NCBI GenBank assembly: GCA_046294625.1
Contig: JBKBKN010000012.1
Span: forward strand, 1 to 64,000
Origin: JBKBKN01 sp046294625
GTDB lineage: Bacteria > Bacteroidota > Bacteroidia > M30B66
Direction: 5' to 3'
Length of the DNA: 64,000 bases
This document shows positions 34,825 through 43,687 of the stretch, in pieces. A program made the position numbers and the translations under genes. A model generated the notes under the pieces. It had not been told where the DNA came from, did not search any database, and worked only from the letters and a program-made list of their open reading frames with translations. How positions within the stretch are numbered: position 1 is the stretch's first letter; each line of letters starts with the position of its first letter.

Positions 34825-36615
34825 TTAAAAGCAATATTTATTTGCTTCAATTAATTTTTCTGCAATTTTTCTGCGTGCATCTTTGGTGTTTAAAGGTGCT
34901 ACTTTGGTAAATCGTTTCAATCCCATCAGCATCATGCGTTGCTCATCGCCATCGGCATAGGAGTTAATTGCATTTTTACCGGCAATGTTAATGCGGTCAG
35001 CAGCATCATTAATGTACACACGCATCATCTCTATTTGCAGAGCAGCTTCAGATTCGCCTTTCAGATGAACCAATTTTTCGGCGCGCAGCAGAACAGATTC
35101 TGAAACATAGGTTTCTATGAGCATATCGGCAATGTTCATGAGAATTTCCTGCTCTTTGGCTAATGTCATCATAAGTTTTTGCACGGCCGATCCGGCTACC
35201 ATCAACACCGCCTTTTTAAAGTTCTTTACATATTTTTTCTCAGCGGCAAACAGACCATCGTCTTCTGCTCCAAAATCAGGGATAGACATCAGCTCAGAAG
35301 CAACTTGCATGGCAGGCCCCATTAGGTCGAGTTCACCTTTCATAGCGCGCTTGAGCATCATGTCTACTGTGAGCATGCGGTTGATTTCATTCGTGCCTTC
35401 AAAAATACGGTTGATGCGGGCATCGCGGTAGGCGCGATCCATTGGCGCTTCGGCAGAATAGCCCATGCCACCAAAGATTTGAACACCTTCATCTACTACA
35501 TAATCGAGTGTTTCAGAGCCATGCACTTTCATCATGGCACATTCTACCGCAAATTGCTCTACACTTTTCAGTTTGGCTTTTGCAGGATCCATTCCTTCCG
35601 CCACCAATACATCATAGGCATCGTCGATGTTTTGTCCGATTCGGTAAGTCGCCGATTCTGTGGCAAATGCGCGAATACATTGTTCGGCGAGTTTATATTT
35701 AATGGCGCCATATTTTGCGATAGGCCTTCCAAATTGCTCCCGCTCATTGGCATAGCGAACGGATGTAGTAATTGCTCCTTTTGCTCCACCAAGTGCTGCC
35801 GCAGCCAGCTTGATGCGGCCAATATTCAAGATGTTAACCGCAATTTTGAATCCGTTTTGTCTTTCTGAAAGCAGGTTTTCTACAGGTACCAAGCAGTCGT
35901 TGAAAAATACCTGACGTGTGGATGAACCTTTAATACCCATTTTTTTCTCTTCCGGATTCATACTAATTCCCGGAAATGATTTCTCTACGATAAATGCACT
36001 CAGATTTTCGTCATTGTCAATTTTGGCAAAAACAGTAAATACATCGGCAAAACCCCCATTGGTAATCCACATTTTTTGTCCATTGAGCACGTAATGCTTT
36101 CCGTCGGGCGTCAATTTGGCTGATGTTTTTCCTGAGTTGGCATCTGAGCCTGAGTTAGGCTCAGTAAGGCAATAAGCGGCTTTCCATTCGCCGGTTGCTA
36201 ATTTGGGGATATACTTTTTCTTTTGTTCATCATTGCCATAATACAATATAGGCAATGTGCCAATTCCGGTATGTGCCGACAAGGCTACAGCAAAGGAAAA
36301 TCCAGCACCTGTTATTTCGGCCACAAGCATAGAAGTGTTGAAGTCTTTGCCGAAGCCGCCATATTCTTCCGGCACAGAAACACCCAATAAGCCCAATTCG
36401 CCTGCTTTATCTAAGAGTGATGGCATCAATCCATCTTCAAGCGCATCGATTCTGTCGAGGTTAGGATACACTTCTGCATCCAAGAAATCATTACAGGTTT
36501 GTGCAATCATTTGTTGTTCTTCATTCCACTCTTCAGGAATAAAAATGTCTTGGGCTTCAATGTCCTTAATCAGGAATTCTCCGCCTTTTAGTGTGTTTTT
36601 TGCTTTCGTTTCCAT
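34825..36615 (-). CDS. Acyl-CoA dehydrogenase
   Basis: This FAD enzyme makes the 2,3-double bond in the first step of beta-oxidation. Visible features are CLTEPNSGSDANSGKT (FAD contact), WITNGGFADVFTVFA, and IFEGTNEINR carrying the usual catalytic Glu near residue 410. At 596 residues it is the long type with a 180-residue C-terminal extension, like the very-long-chain enzymes. The gene is the last of the fad cluster and follows thiolase by about 139 nt, where an inverted repeat lies. Confidence 0.9.
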   Translation of the reverse strand: METKAKNTLKGGEFLIKDIEAQDIFIPEEWNEEQQMIAQTCNDFLDAEVYPNLDRIDALEDGLMPSLLDKAGELGLLGVSVPEEYGGFGKDFNTSMLVAEITGAGFSFAVALSAHTGIGTLPILYYGNDEQKKKYIPKLATGEWKAAYCLTEPNSGSDANSGKTSAKLTPDGKHYVLNGQKMWITNGGFADVFTVFAKIDNDENLSAFIVEKSFPGISMNPEEKKMGIKGSSTRQVFFNDCLVPVENLLSERQNGFKIAVNILNIGRIKLAAAALGGAKGAITTSVRYANEREQFGRPIAKYGAIKYKLAEQCIRAFATESATYRIGQNIDDAYDVLVAEGMDPAKAKLKSVEQFAVECAMMKVHGSETLDYVVDEGVQIFGGMGYSAEAPMDRAYRDARINRIFEGTNEINRMLTVDMMLKRAMKGELDLMGPAMQVASELMSIPDFGAEDDGLFAAEKKYVKNFKKAVLMVAGSAVQKLMMTLAKEQEILMNIADMLIETYVSESVLLRAEKLVHLKGESEAALQIEMMRVYINDAADRINIAGKNAINSYADGDEQRMMLMGLKRFTKVAPLNTKDARRKIAEKLIEANKYCF

Positions 36616-36638
36616 GGTTTAATTTTTTTTTTGATAGC

Positions 36639-36660
36639 CGACCAACCGAATAGTTGCTCG
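36639..36660. promoter_or_regulatory. Imperfect inverted repeat upstream of the acyl-CoA dehydrogenase gene
   Basis: CGACCAAC, a 6-nt spacer and GTTGCTCG match at 7 of 8 positions. It lies 24 nt upstream of the start of the acyl-CoA dehydrogenase gene and could bind a TetR-type fatty-acid regulator. No regulator of that type is visible in the window. Confidence 0.35.
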
Positions 36661-36754
36661 ACATCAATGATTTATTATGATTCTTATTTCAAATATTTGA
36701 TTTTCTTCATTGTTTTATGTCGAAATACAAATTGCGAGAGACGAAAAATACCTA

Positions 36755-37933
36755 TCACATCATTTCAAAGATCCCCGCTGCGCCCTGACCTGTGCCCACA
36801 CACATCGTCACCATGCCGAATTTTTGATTACGTTTTTTTAGTTCATTCATCATCTGAACAGTGAGTTTTGCACCTGTGCACCCTAGTGGATGCCCTAGAG
36901 CGATTGCACCACCATTAACATTCACCAGTTCATCATCCAAACCTAATTCTCTGACAATCGCCAACGATTGCGAAGCAAATGCTTCATTTAGTTCAATAAG
37001 ATTAATGTGATCTTGCTTCATGCCTGCCATTTTCAATGCCTTTGGTATGGCATAGATTGGTCCTACACCCATAATGCGTGGCTCCAATCCAGCTACTGCA
37101 TAAGATACCAATCGGGCTATGGGTTGCAGGTTGAGCGATTTCATCATTTTTTCCGACATCACCAATACAAAAGCAGCCCCATCTGATGTTTGCGAAGCAT
37201 TACCCGCTGTAATGGTTCCATTGGCAGCAAATACGGGTTTGAGTTTTGCCAGTTTGTCTAAAGCAGTATCAGCGCGTGGGCCTTCATCCGTATCAACGAT
37301 ATATTCGCGTGTTTTGCGTTTTTTCTTCTCATCGAGATAAACCTCCTTCACCGTCACCGGAGCGATATCATCATTAAATCTTCCTGACTGTACTGCTGCT
37401 ACAGCTCTTTGGTGTGAACGAAAAGAGAAAGCATCCTGATCTTCGCGGCTCACATTGTATTCTTTCGCTACAGCTTCAGCAGTTAATCCCATTCCCCAAT
37501 AATAGTCTGCATGGGTTTTGGCCAATTGTGCATTGGGGACAATTCGCCAGCCACCGAAAGGAATAGGGGACATGGTTTCTACGCCACCGGCAATGATGCA
37601 ATCGGCCATACCTGCTTGAATTTTAGCAGTTGCTATGGCAATCGTTTCTAGGCCGGAGGAGCAATAGCGATTCACAGTCATACCCGGTACTTTCACCGTA
37701 TCGAGTCCCATGAGCGAAACCATTCTACCAATATTTAGACCTTGTTCGGCTTCTGGAGTTGCATTGCCCACAATAACATCGTCCACTTGATCTTTGTCTA
37801 ATGCCGGAACGGAAGCCATCAGATGTTTGATAACAGATGCGGCTAAATCATCGGGGCGAGTGAAGCGAAAAACGCCTTTACCAGATTTTCCTACTGCAGA
37901 ACGATAGCCTGCTACGATATATGCTGTTTCCAT
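36755..37933 (-). CDS. fadA: Acetyl-CoA acyltransferase (3-ketoacyl-CoA thiolase)
   Basis: It cleaves 3-ketoacyl-CoA with CoA to release acetyl-CoA. The catalytic Cys91 is in NRYCSSGLETIA, His348 in GHPLGCTG and Cys378 in CVGTGQG, the complete thiolase triad at the usual spacing in 392 residues. It follows the bifunctional gene by 332 nt and precedes the acyl-CoA dehydrogenase gene. Biosynthetic thiolase activity cannot be excluded, but the context favours degradation. Confidence 0.92.
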   Translation of the reverse strand: METAYIVAGYRSAVGKSGKGVFRFTRPDDLAASVIKHLMASVPALDKDQVDDVIVGNATPEAEQGLNIGRMVSLMGLDTVKVPGMTVNRYCSSGLETIAIATAKIQAGMADCIIAGGVETMSPIPFGGWRIVPNAQLAKTHADYYWGMGLTAEAVAKEYNVSREDQDAFSFRSHQRAVAAVQSGRFNDDIAPVTVKEVYLDEKKKRKTREYIVDTDEGPRADTALDKLAKLKPVFAANGTITAGNASQTSDGAAFVLVMSEKMMKSLNLQPIARLVSYAVAGLEPRIMGVGPIYAIPKALKMAGMKQDHINLIELNEAFASQSLAIVRELGLDDELVNVNGGAIALGHPLGCTGAKLTVQMMNELKKRNQKFGMVTMCVGTGQGAAGIFEMM

Positions 37934-37968
37934 ATTTGAATATTTATTTTTACCTCACTCCAACCCTT

Positions 37969-38005
37969 CTCTCCCCATGGCATGCATTGGGACACGGCTG
38001 GAGAG
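37969..38005. repeat. Intergenic hairpin repeat, copy 1
   Basis: Outer arms CTCTCC (37969-37974) and GGAGAG (38000-38005) flank a core with CCCC, a 12-nt segment and GGGACAC (37989-37995). Copies 2 (38081-38133) and 3 (41248-41290) share the core but have different arms. Confidence 0.55.
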
Positions 38006-38080
38006 GGGTGAAACTTTAGTGTTTTTATTTAATTATATTTTCTATTTAAACTTTATCAATTTTTCAATCCAAATTTTCAG

Positions 38081-38133
38081 TCCCCCTGCACCCTTTGTCC
38101 CCTATTGCAAGAACAGGGACACTGCAGCGGGGA
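38081..38133. repeat. Intergenic hairpin repeat, copy 2
   Basis: Arms TCCCCCTGCA (38081-38090) and TGCAGCGGGGA (38123-38133) pair with one bulge. The core has CCCC at 38099-38102 and GGGACAC at 38116-38122 around CTATTGCAAGAACA-like sequence. Confidence 0.55.
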
Positions 38134-38265
38134 TGTCTTACAATCCAAGTCTTCCTGCTAATCTATTGCCTTAATCATTCTGTTCATTTTTCTATCAAAT
38201 CACTTCTAACTCATCACTCTTAACTTTTCAAATTTAACTCTTAACTCATCACTGCTAACTCACCC

Positions 38266-40671
38266 CTAATTCCTCAACACTTTCCCCGAGGTCAGGATAC
38301 TTTGGATTCGCTCGAGGGTTTTCTTTTCGGTGAGAAGTGAGAGGAAGGCTTCGCGTTCCAAATCGAGCAGATATTGTTCATCTACTTCCTGCACTTCTGA
38401 TAGGTCGCCCCCGCAAAGCACATAGCCTAATTTTTCGGATATGAGCTTGTCGTGTTCTGAAATGTATCCGCCACTGAGCATAGAGTTTGCTCCTACATAA
38501 ACGATACCTAAGCCGGATTGCCCCATCACTTTAATGTCTTTTCGTTGAACAGGCTTGGTGTATCCGGCTTCTGCCATTAGAATCGCTTCTTTTTTGGCTT
38601 CTGCAATTCTGCGCGATGCATTTAATACCACGCGGTCTTTGCCTTTTCGGAAAATACCTAAATCGAAAGCTTCGTGTGCTGAAGTAGCTACTTTGGCTTG
38701 TCCTATGGTAAGGAATCGTTCCCGAAGCGCATTGATGGCAATATCACCTTCTTTGAGTTCATCGGAAAAACGAAGGGCAAACTCTTTGGTACCTCCACCT
38801 GCAGGAATTACACCTACACCAAATTCCACTAAACCAATATAGGTCTCAGCTGCTGCTACAACTTTGTCGGCGTGCAGACAGATTTCACATCCCCCTCCCA
38901 ATGCTAATCCATGAGGGGCAACTATTACCGGAATGGAAGAGTAGCGAACACGCATCACTGTGTTTTGGAATGCACGAATGGAAAAATCAATTTCATCGTA
39001 TTCCTGTTCTACAGCCATCATGAATACCATGGCAAGATTGGCACCGGCAGAAAAATTAGCTCCTTCATTGGAAATTACAAGCCCGCGATAGTTCTTCTCT
39101 GCCATATCAATGGCTTTGTTGATACCCATGAGCACATCGCTTCCAATGGAATTCATTTTAGTGTGAAATTCCACATTTAAAACACCATCCCCCAAATCTT
39201 TAATGGTGGTGCCTGTATTGCCCCAAAGCACTTTTTCTTTTGGTATATGGCTGAGAATGATGAAATCATCCATTCCTGGAACCGGCACATATTCTTTTTT
39301 AGCAATGTCGTAGTAATATTTTCGACCGTCTTTGATGGTGTAGAATGAAGTGAATCCTGCGGCCATCATATCCTTAACCCATGTGGCTACTTTGATTCCA
39401 GTATCTTCCATTGCTTTCACTGCATCAGCCACGCCAATATAATCCCAACTCTCGAATGGGCCTGCTTCCCAGCCAAAACCGGCTTTCAATGCTTCGTCAA
39501 TTCTATAAAGTTCGTCAGAAATTTCAGGAATGCGATTGGCTACATAGGCAAAAAGACCAAAGAAGGAGCTACGATAAAATTCACCGGCTTTATCTTTCCC
39601 GGCTACCAGTACTTTGTACCTGTCCTGCAGTTTATCGATGGTTTTGGTGCTTTCGAGCGTAGCAAACTTAACTTTTTGTTGTGGTTTGTATTCTAAGGTA
39701 TTAAGGTCTAATGCTAAAATCTCAGACTTTCCTCCTTCACCCTTCACTTTCTTGTAGAAGCCTTGTCCTGTTTTATCACCAAGCCATTTGTTTTCGGCCA
39801 TCTTAGCTACATAATCGGGCAAAGTGAAGAGATGGTTCATTTCATCATTCGGGCAATTCTCCTTCAATCCATTGGCCACATTTACCAGGGTATCAAGCCC
39901 CACCACATCGCAAGTGCGGAAGGTGGCTGACTTTGGTCTTCCCAAAACCGGACCACTAAGCTTGTCCACTTCTTCCACTGTCAAGCCCATTTCTTTTACA
40001 AGATGAAAGAGTGCCATGATGCTAAATACACCGATTCTGTTGGCGATGAATGCCGGGGTATCTTTACAGAGTACAGTAGTTTTGCCTAAGAAACGATCGC
40101 CGTAGTCCATCAGAAAGTCCACCAAAGCTGGGTCGGTGTGAGAAGTGGGGATGATTTCGAGTAATTTTAAATAGCGCGGTGGGTTGAAAAAGTGTGAGCC
40201 GCAAAAGTATTTTTTAAAGTCATCGCTTCTACCTTCGGTCATCATGTGAATGGGTATGCCCGATGTGTTAGATGTGATGATGGTGCCCGGTTTGCGGTAT
40301 TTTTCCACTTGATCAAACACAATTTGTTTAATTTTTAAATTTTCTACCACCACTTCGATAATCCAGTCCACCTGTGCGATGTCTTTCATGTTGTCATCGA
40401 AGTTGCCGGTTTTGATAAGCTTGGACACACCTTTGTAATATACAGGCGAAGGGTTTGATTTCAAAGCAAATTCTAAGGCATCATTCACGATACGGTTACG
40501 CACTTTAGGATTTTCAAGTGTTAACCCTGCTTTGTTTTCGGCCTCGTTGAGTTCTTTAGGAACAATATCGAGCAATAGAACTTCCACGCCAATATTGGCA
40601 AAGTGACAGGCGATTCGAGAACCCATAACCCCTGAACCAAGGACCGCTATTTTTTTTATATTTCTTTTCAT
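38266..40671 (-). CDS. 3-hydroxyacyl-CoA dehydrogenase / enoyl-CoA hydratase fusion (FadN-like)
   Basis: This 801-residue fusion performs the hydration and NAD-dependent oxidation steps of beta-oxidation. The N-terminal part is the dehydrogenase, with the NAD motif GSGVMG at residues 12-17 and the catalytic region CGSHFFNPPRYLKLLEIIP. The second half carries the crotonase domain, with GLALGGGCEICLHADKVVAA and IPAGGGTKEFALRF. This order, dehydrogenase first, is that of Bacillus FadN rather than E. coli FadB. Its ATG overlaps the stop of the 41-codon ORF (ATGA at 40668-40671). Confidence 0.9.
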   Translation of the reverse strand: MKRNIKKIAVLGSGVMGSRIACHFANIGVEVLLLDIVPKELNEAENKAGLTLENPKVRNRIVNDALEFALKSNPSPVYYKGVSKLIKTGNFDDNMKDIAQVDWIIEVVVENLKIKQIVFDQVEKYRKPGTIITSNTSGIPIHMMTEGRSDDFKKYFCGSHFFNPPRYLKLLEIIPTSHTDPALVDFLMDYGDRFLGKTTVLCKDTPAFIANRIGVFSIMALFHLVKEMGLTVEEVDKLSGPVLGRPKSATFRTCDVVGLDTLVNVANGLKENCPNDEMNHLFTLPDYVAKMAENKWLGDKTGQGFYKKVKGEGGKSEILALDLNTLEYKPQQKVKFATLESTKTIDKLQDRYKVLVAGKDKAGEFYRSSFFGLFAYVANRIPEISDELYRIDEALKAGFGWEAGPFESWDYIGVADAVKAMEDTGIKVATWVKDMMAAGFTSFYTIKDGRKYYYDIAKKEYVPVPGMDDFIILSHIPKEKVLWGNTGTTIKDLGDGVLNVEFHTKMNSIGSDVLMGINKAIDMAEKNYRGLVISNEGANFSAGANLAMVFMMAVEQEYDEIDFSIRAFQNTVMRVRYSSIPVIVAPHGLALGGGCEICLHADKVVAAAETYIGLVEFGVGVIPAGGGTKEFALRFSDELKEGDIAINALRERFLTIGQAKVATSAHEAFDLGIFRKGKDRVVLNASRRIAEAKKEAILMAEAGYTKPVQRKDIKVMGQSGLGIVYVGANSMLSGGYISEHDKLISEKLGYVLCGGDLSEVQEVDEQYLLDLEREAFLSLLTEKKTLERIQSILTSGKVLRN

Positions 40672-40793
40672 CCGTAAATAATTTTTAATTTTTGGTCGGA
40701 TGCAACACGCATGGCAGCAATTTTATTTCCATTGTATTTAACTTCTTTGAACTCTCCAGCTCGGTTGAGTTTTGTAAACCATGCTTGTTTCAT
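40668..40793 (-). CDS. Small 41-residue protein in the fad operon
   Basis: The ORF starts with ATG directly after the marR stop (TAAATG) and ends with a TGA overlapping the ATG of the bifunctional gene (ATGA). The product is a basic peptide that begins MKQAWFTKLNRAGEFKEVKY and ends KLKIIYG. It has no membrane segment or signal. Tight coupling on both sides argues that it is translated, at least as a bridge for coupling; its function is unknown. It is too short for ordinary gene callers. Confidence 0.6.
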   Translation of the reverse strand: MKQAWFTKLNRAGEFKEVKYNGNKIAAMRVASDQKLKIIYG

Positions 40794-41231
40794 TTACACC
40801 AGACTTTTAAGGTTTTCTGCAGTTTTATTGATTTCGTTTATGACTTCGAAAAATGTTTCGAGCTTATCTTTCGAGATACTTTTTTGAATTTCAGCATTGA
40901 AATTTTTTACCGATTTACGGGCAATTTCTCGCTTTTCTTTTCCAAGAGGAGTAAGAAAGATTCTTACTAATCTTCGGTCACTTTTATCCGCCATTCTTTT
41001 GATCAGCCCATTCTCTTCAAGATTTTTTAGTGTGCGTGTAAGGCTGCGTGCTTCCATACCCAGCAATGGGGCTATTTTAGTAGCGGGCGTGCCTTCGTCT
41101 AAATCGATATTGAGCAGTACAAATCCCACGGTGGTAGTACTCCCGTATTTTGCCGCTTCATTGTTATACATGCGGTAAATTGCATGCCAGCAGGACTTTA
41201 TATTATAATCAACTGTTTCTGATGGTTTCAT
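40794..41231 (-). CDS. MarR-family transcriptional regulator
   Basis: A 145-residue winged-helix protein. Residues about 35-105 hold the DNA-binding core: TPATKIAPLLGMEARSLTRTLKNLEENGLIKR is the helix-turn-helix and DKSDRRLVRIFLTPLGKE is the beta wing with the family's DxRxxR pattern. The C-terminal helix would dimerise. As first gene of the fad operon it probably represses it and releases on binding acyl-CoA or a fatty acid; this is inference. A palindrome in its own promoter (41329-41340) is a likely operator. Confidence 0.88.
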   Translation of the reverse strand: MKPSETVDYNIKSCWHAIYRMYNNEAAKYGSTTTVGFVLLNIDLDEGTPATKIAPLLGMEARSLTRTLKNLEENGLIKRMADKSDRRLVRIFLTPLGKEKREIARKSVKNFNAEIQKSISKDKLETFFEVINEINKTAENLKSLV

Positions 41232-41247
41232 GACCTCATCCTAAATT

Positions 41248-41290
41248 CTTCTCCCCTTATGTCAAGCATAGGGACACACTAAGAGAGAAG
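41248..41290. repeat. Intergenic hairpin repeat, copy 3
   Basis: Arms CTTCTC (41248-41253) and GAGAAG (41285-41290) flank CCCC, TTATGTCAAGCATA and GGGACAC (41271-41277). The inner TATG/CATA also pairs. It lies just upstream of the marR gene, inside its leader. Confidence 0.55.
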
Positions 41291-41309
41291 GACTATATTT
41301 TTACATGGT

Positions 41310-41340
41310 CAAACATATCAAAAAATGTTATGCATGCATA
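41310..41340 (-). promoter_or_regulatory. marR promoter with overlapping palindromic operator
   Basis: TATGTTTG (minus strand, 41310-41317) is a full -7 match. The 12-bp perfect palindrome TATGCATGCATA at 41329-41340 lies immediately upstream, in the -33/-7 spacer region. A dimeric regulator bound here would block the polymerase, as expected for MarR autoregulation. The remaining sequence to 41531 shows nothing else. Confidence 0.55.
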
Positions 41341-41531
41341 CGAATTTAGAAAATTTTTGATTTTGATCGCATGGTCAATGCCATCTTCAAAAAATCGTTA
41401 TGCTATTTGAATTTTTTGCGGGGAAACCGATTGGGGTAAAGCTGTGGGTAATACGTTTTTTATTTTTCGATTAGCTGTGATAGCTAAATTCGAGTTAATG
41501 GCGCTAAAAGAGCGAAGGGGTGATCAATAAG

Positions 41532-42509
41532 TTACCAATCTTTTGCCTGAGGTTTATTATTCAAGATTTGTTCTATGCGCTCGGCTACCTGATCATCAAT
41601 TTTATTGACTACTTCTGCTGCAGCAATGTTATCCATAAGGTGTTCTAATTTTGAAGCCCCCGTGATAACTGTGCTCACATGTTTATTTTTCAGCACCCAA
41701 GAAATAGCAAGTCTTGGCATGGTGGTGCCTAAGTCAGCAGCAAGTTGACTAAGCTTTCTTACTTTCTCAACGCGCTCATCAGAAAGGGTTTTATCACGAA
41801 GCCAGTCGAGTCCTTCCATGGTCAAACGGGTGTTTTCGGGAATACCATTGTTGTATTTTCCTGAAAGAAGACCGCTAGCCAGTGGCGACCAGGTGGTAGA
41901 TCCATATTGCATCACATCAAAGATTCGCGCATATTCCACTTCGAAGCGATAACGATAAAACATATTATATTGTGGTTGCTCCATTGTTGGCGGTATCAGG
42001 TTATGTTGTTTTGCCACCATAAAGGCTTCCATGATTTCCTGTGCCGTCCACTCGGATGTTCCCCAATATAGAATTTTGCCCTGACGAATGAGATCATTCA
42101 TAGCCCAGACGGTTTCTTCCATTGGTGTATTCGGATCTGCACGGTGGCAGAAGAAAAGGTCGAGGTAGTCTAACTGAAAGCGTTTGAGCGCAGCATGGCA
42201 GGCTTCGAAAACATGTTTTCGACTCAAGCCTGTTTGGTTGGGTTTGTCTCCACCCCAAAACACTTTACTGGAAACTACATACGTATCACGACTCCATTGC
42301 ACTTTCTTTAATATGTTGCCCATTACAATTTCAGATTTGCCTCGGGCATAGATTTCGGCGTTGTCGAAAAAATTCACGCCATGGTCATAGGCTGCAATCA
42401 TGAGTTGTTCTGCCACATCGTCGCCGATTTGTTTGCCAAATGTGAGCCAAGAGCCCAAAGATATTTCACTTACCTGTAGTCCTGATTTTCCTAATCTTCT
42501 GTATTGCAT
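41532..42509 (-). CDS. Aldo/keto reductase, K+ channel beta-subunit-like
   Basis: The 325-residue TIM-barrel has the AKR tetrad Asp49, Tyr54 (DNAEIYA), Lys82 (SSKVFW) and His122 (FCHRAD). ISWVLKNKHVSTVITGAS near the end binds NADPH. The sequence is closest to the voltage-gated potassium channel beta-subunit/YghZ group, which reduces aldehydes such as methylglyoxal. The substrate is unknown. It is a lone gene on the minus strand between marR and mdh. Confidence 0.88.
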   Translation of the reverse strand: MQYRRLGKSGLQVSEISLGSWLTFGKQIGDDVAEQLMIAAYDHGVNFFDNAEIYARGKSEIVMGNILKKVQWSRDTYVVSSKVFWGGDKPNQTGLSRKHVFEACHAALKRFQLDYLDLFFCHRADPNTPMEETVWAMNDLIRQGKILYWGTSEWTAQEIMEAFMVAKQHNLIPPTMEQPQYNMFYRYRFEVEYARIFDVMQYGSTTWSPLASGLLSGKYNNGIPENTRLTMEGLDWLRDKTLSDERVEKVRKLSQLAADLGTTMPRLAISWVLKNKHVSTVITGASKLEHLMDNIAAAEVVNKIDDQVAERIEQILNNKPQAKDW

Positions 42510-42559
42510 GGGAATATTTTTAATTATTAAACTAATGAATTTACGAACCGAAAGTTTAT

Positions 42560-42591
42560 AAAAAAGCCTGACTTTTTAGTCAGGCTTTTTT
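42560..42591. terminator. Bidirectional intrinsic terminator (mdh side)
   Basis: AAAAAAGCCTGAC, a 6-nt loop and GTCAGGCTTTTTT form a perfect 13-bp stem 11 nt past the mdh stop, so it ends mdh on the minus strand. Confidence 0.9.
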
Positions 42592-42602
42592 ATTTTTAAT
42601 CA

Positions 42603-43544
42603 TTAGGCTGTTGTTTTGGTCATGTTGTCATACACATCCATAACTTCTTTCACAGCAGATGCGGATTGATGAACAAGTTTTAATTCATCTTCGGTAAGTT
42701 TCAACTCGATTACTTCTTCTATGCCTGCTGCACCAAGCTTAACAGGTACGCCCAAATAAATATCCTTCAAGCCATATTGACCGGTAAGCCATGCGCAGCA
42801 AGGGAAGATTCTTTTTTGGTCGCGTACAATGGCTTCAACCATTTGAGCTGCAGCAGCGCCGGGGGCATACCATGCAGAAGTGCCCATCAAATTGACAAGT
42901 TCACCACCACCTTTTTTGGTACGCTCAATAATGGCATCAAGTTTTGCACTATCAATCAGTTCTGTAACAGGGATTCCTGATACGGTAGTATATCTTGGCA
43001 ATGGAACCATGGTGTCGCCATGTCCGCCCATGAGCATCGCTTGAATATCTTTTGGCGATACTTCCAATGCATCAGCAAGAAATGCACGATAGCGGGCAGT
43101 GTCAAGAATACCTGCCATTCCAAATACTTTATTTGGGTTAATTTTAGCCGTTAAATAGGCCACATAGGTCATCACATCTAATGGATTGGATACCACGATG
43201 ATGATGGCATCGGGAGAGTATTTAATAATGTTTTCAGTAACTGATTTTACAATTCCTGCATTAGTAGCGATAAGATCATCGCGGCTCATACCTGGTTTTC
43301 TTGGCAATCCAGAAGTGATTACAACAACATCTGATCCGGCTGTTTTGATATAATCGTTGGTATGACCAATCGTTTTCGTGTCATAGAGATTGATTGGGGC
43401 AGTTTGCCACATATCTAGCGATTTGCCTTCAGCAAGCCCCTCTTTGATATCGAGCAATACGACTTCTTTACACAATTCTCTTTCTGCGATGACATTGGCA
43501 CATGTAGCACCAACATTTCCTGCACCTACTACGGTTACTTTCAT
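42603..43544 (-). CDS. mdh: Malate dehydrogenase
   Basis: It interconverts malate and oxaloacetate with NAD in the citric acid cycle. The N-terminus MKVTVVGAGNVGATCAN is the NAD motif, with Asp32 as NAD determinant, PRKPGMSRDDL is the substrate-loop region and GGHGDTMVP carries the catalytic His175. The open frame reaches 39 codons further upstream, but MKVTVVG is the expected start and gives 313 residues, the usual LDH-like MDH length. It has its own terminator. Confidence 0.95.
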   Translation of the reverse strand: MKVTVVGAGNVGATCANVIAERELCKEVVLLDIKEGLAEGKSLDMWQTAPINLYDTKTIGHTNDYIKTAGSDVVVITSGLPRKPGMSRDDLIATNAGIVKSVTENIIKYSPDAIIIVVSNPLDVMTYVAYLTAKINPNKVFGMAGILDTARYRAFLADALEVSPKDIQAMLMGGHGDTMVPLPRYTTVSGIPVTELIDSAKLDAIIERTKKGGGELVNLMGTSAWYAPGAAAAQMVEAIVRDQKRIFPCCAWLTGQYGLKDIYLGVPVKLGAAGIEEVIELKLTEDELKLVHQSASAVKEVMDVYDNMTKTTA

Positions 43545-43672
43545 TGTTTTATTTTTGTTGAGATGGTTAATATAATTGATTTGCGGCGCTAAATTAGAAA
43601 ACGCTGTAAATCTGCAATATGGAATGTGCAAAAAACTTTTAAAATCAGCAATTAATCTCACTCGCTTAGAAG

Positions 43673-43680
43673 TACTTTTG
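43673..43680 (+). promoter_or_regulatory. Candidate -7 element just before the MscS gene
   Basis: TACTTTTG matches TAnnTTTG and ends only 7 nt before the ATG at 43688. Transcription would begin at or next to the start codon, so the mRNA may be leaderless. Confidence 0.45.
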
Positions 43681-43687
43681 CAGCGAA

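Larger units (their letters stand above)
37934..38265. other. 332-bp intergenic region with two hairpin repeats and a short direct repeat
   Basis: No gene is supported. Two copies of the hairpin repeat lie at 37969-38005 and 38081-38133. From about 38205 the sequence becomes a run of 'aactcatcact' and 'cttaact' units repeated imperfectly up to the end of the bifunctional gene. Confidence 0.6.

Noticed and set aside
43545..43661. 39-codon extension of malate dehydrogenase
   Set aside because: The extension covers AT-rich intergenic sequence and MKVTVVGAGN is the expected N-terminus.
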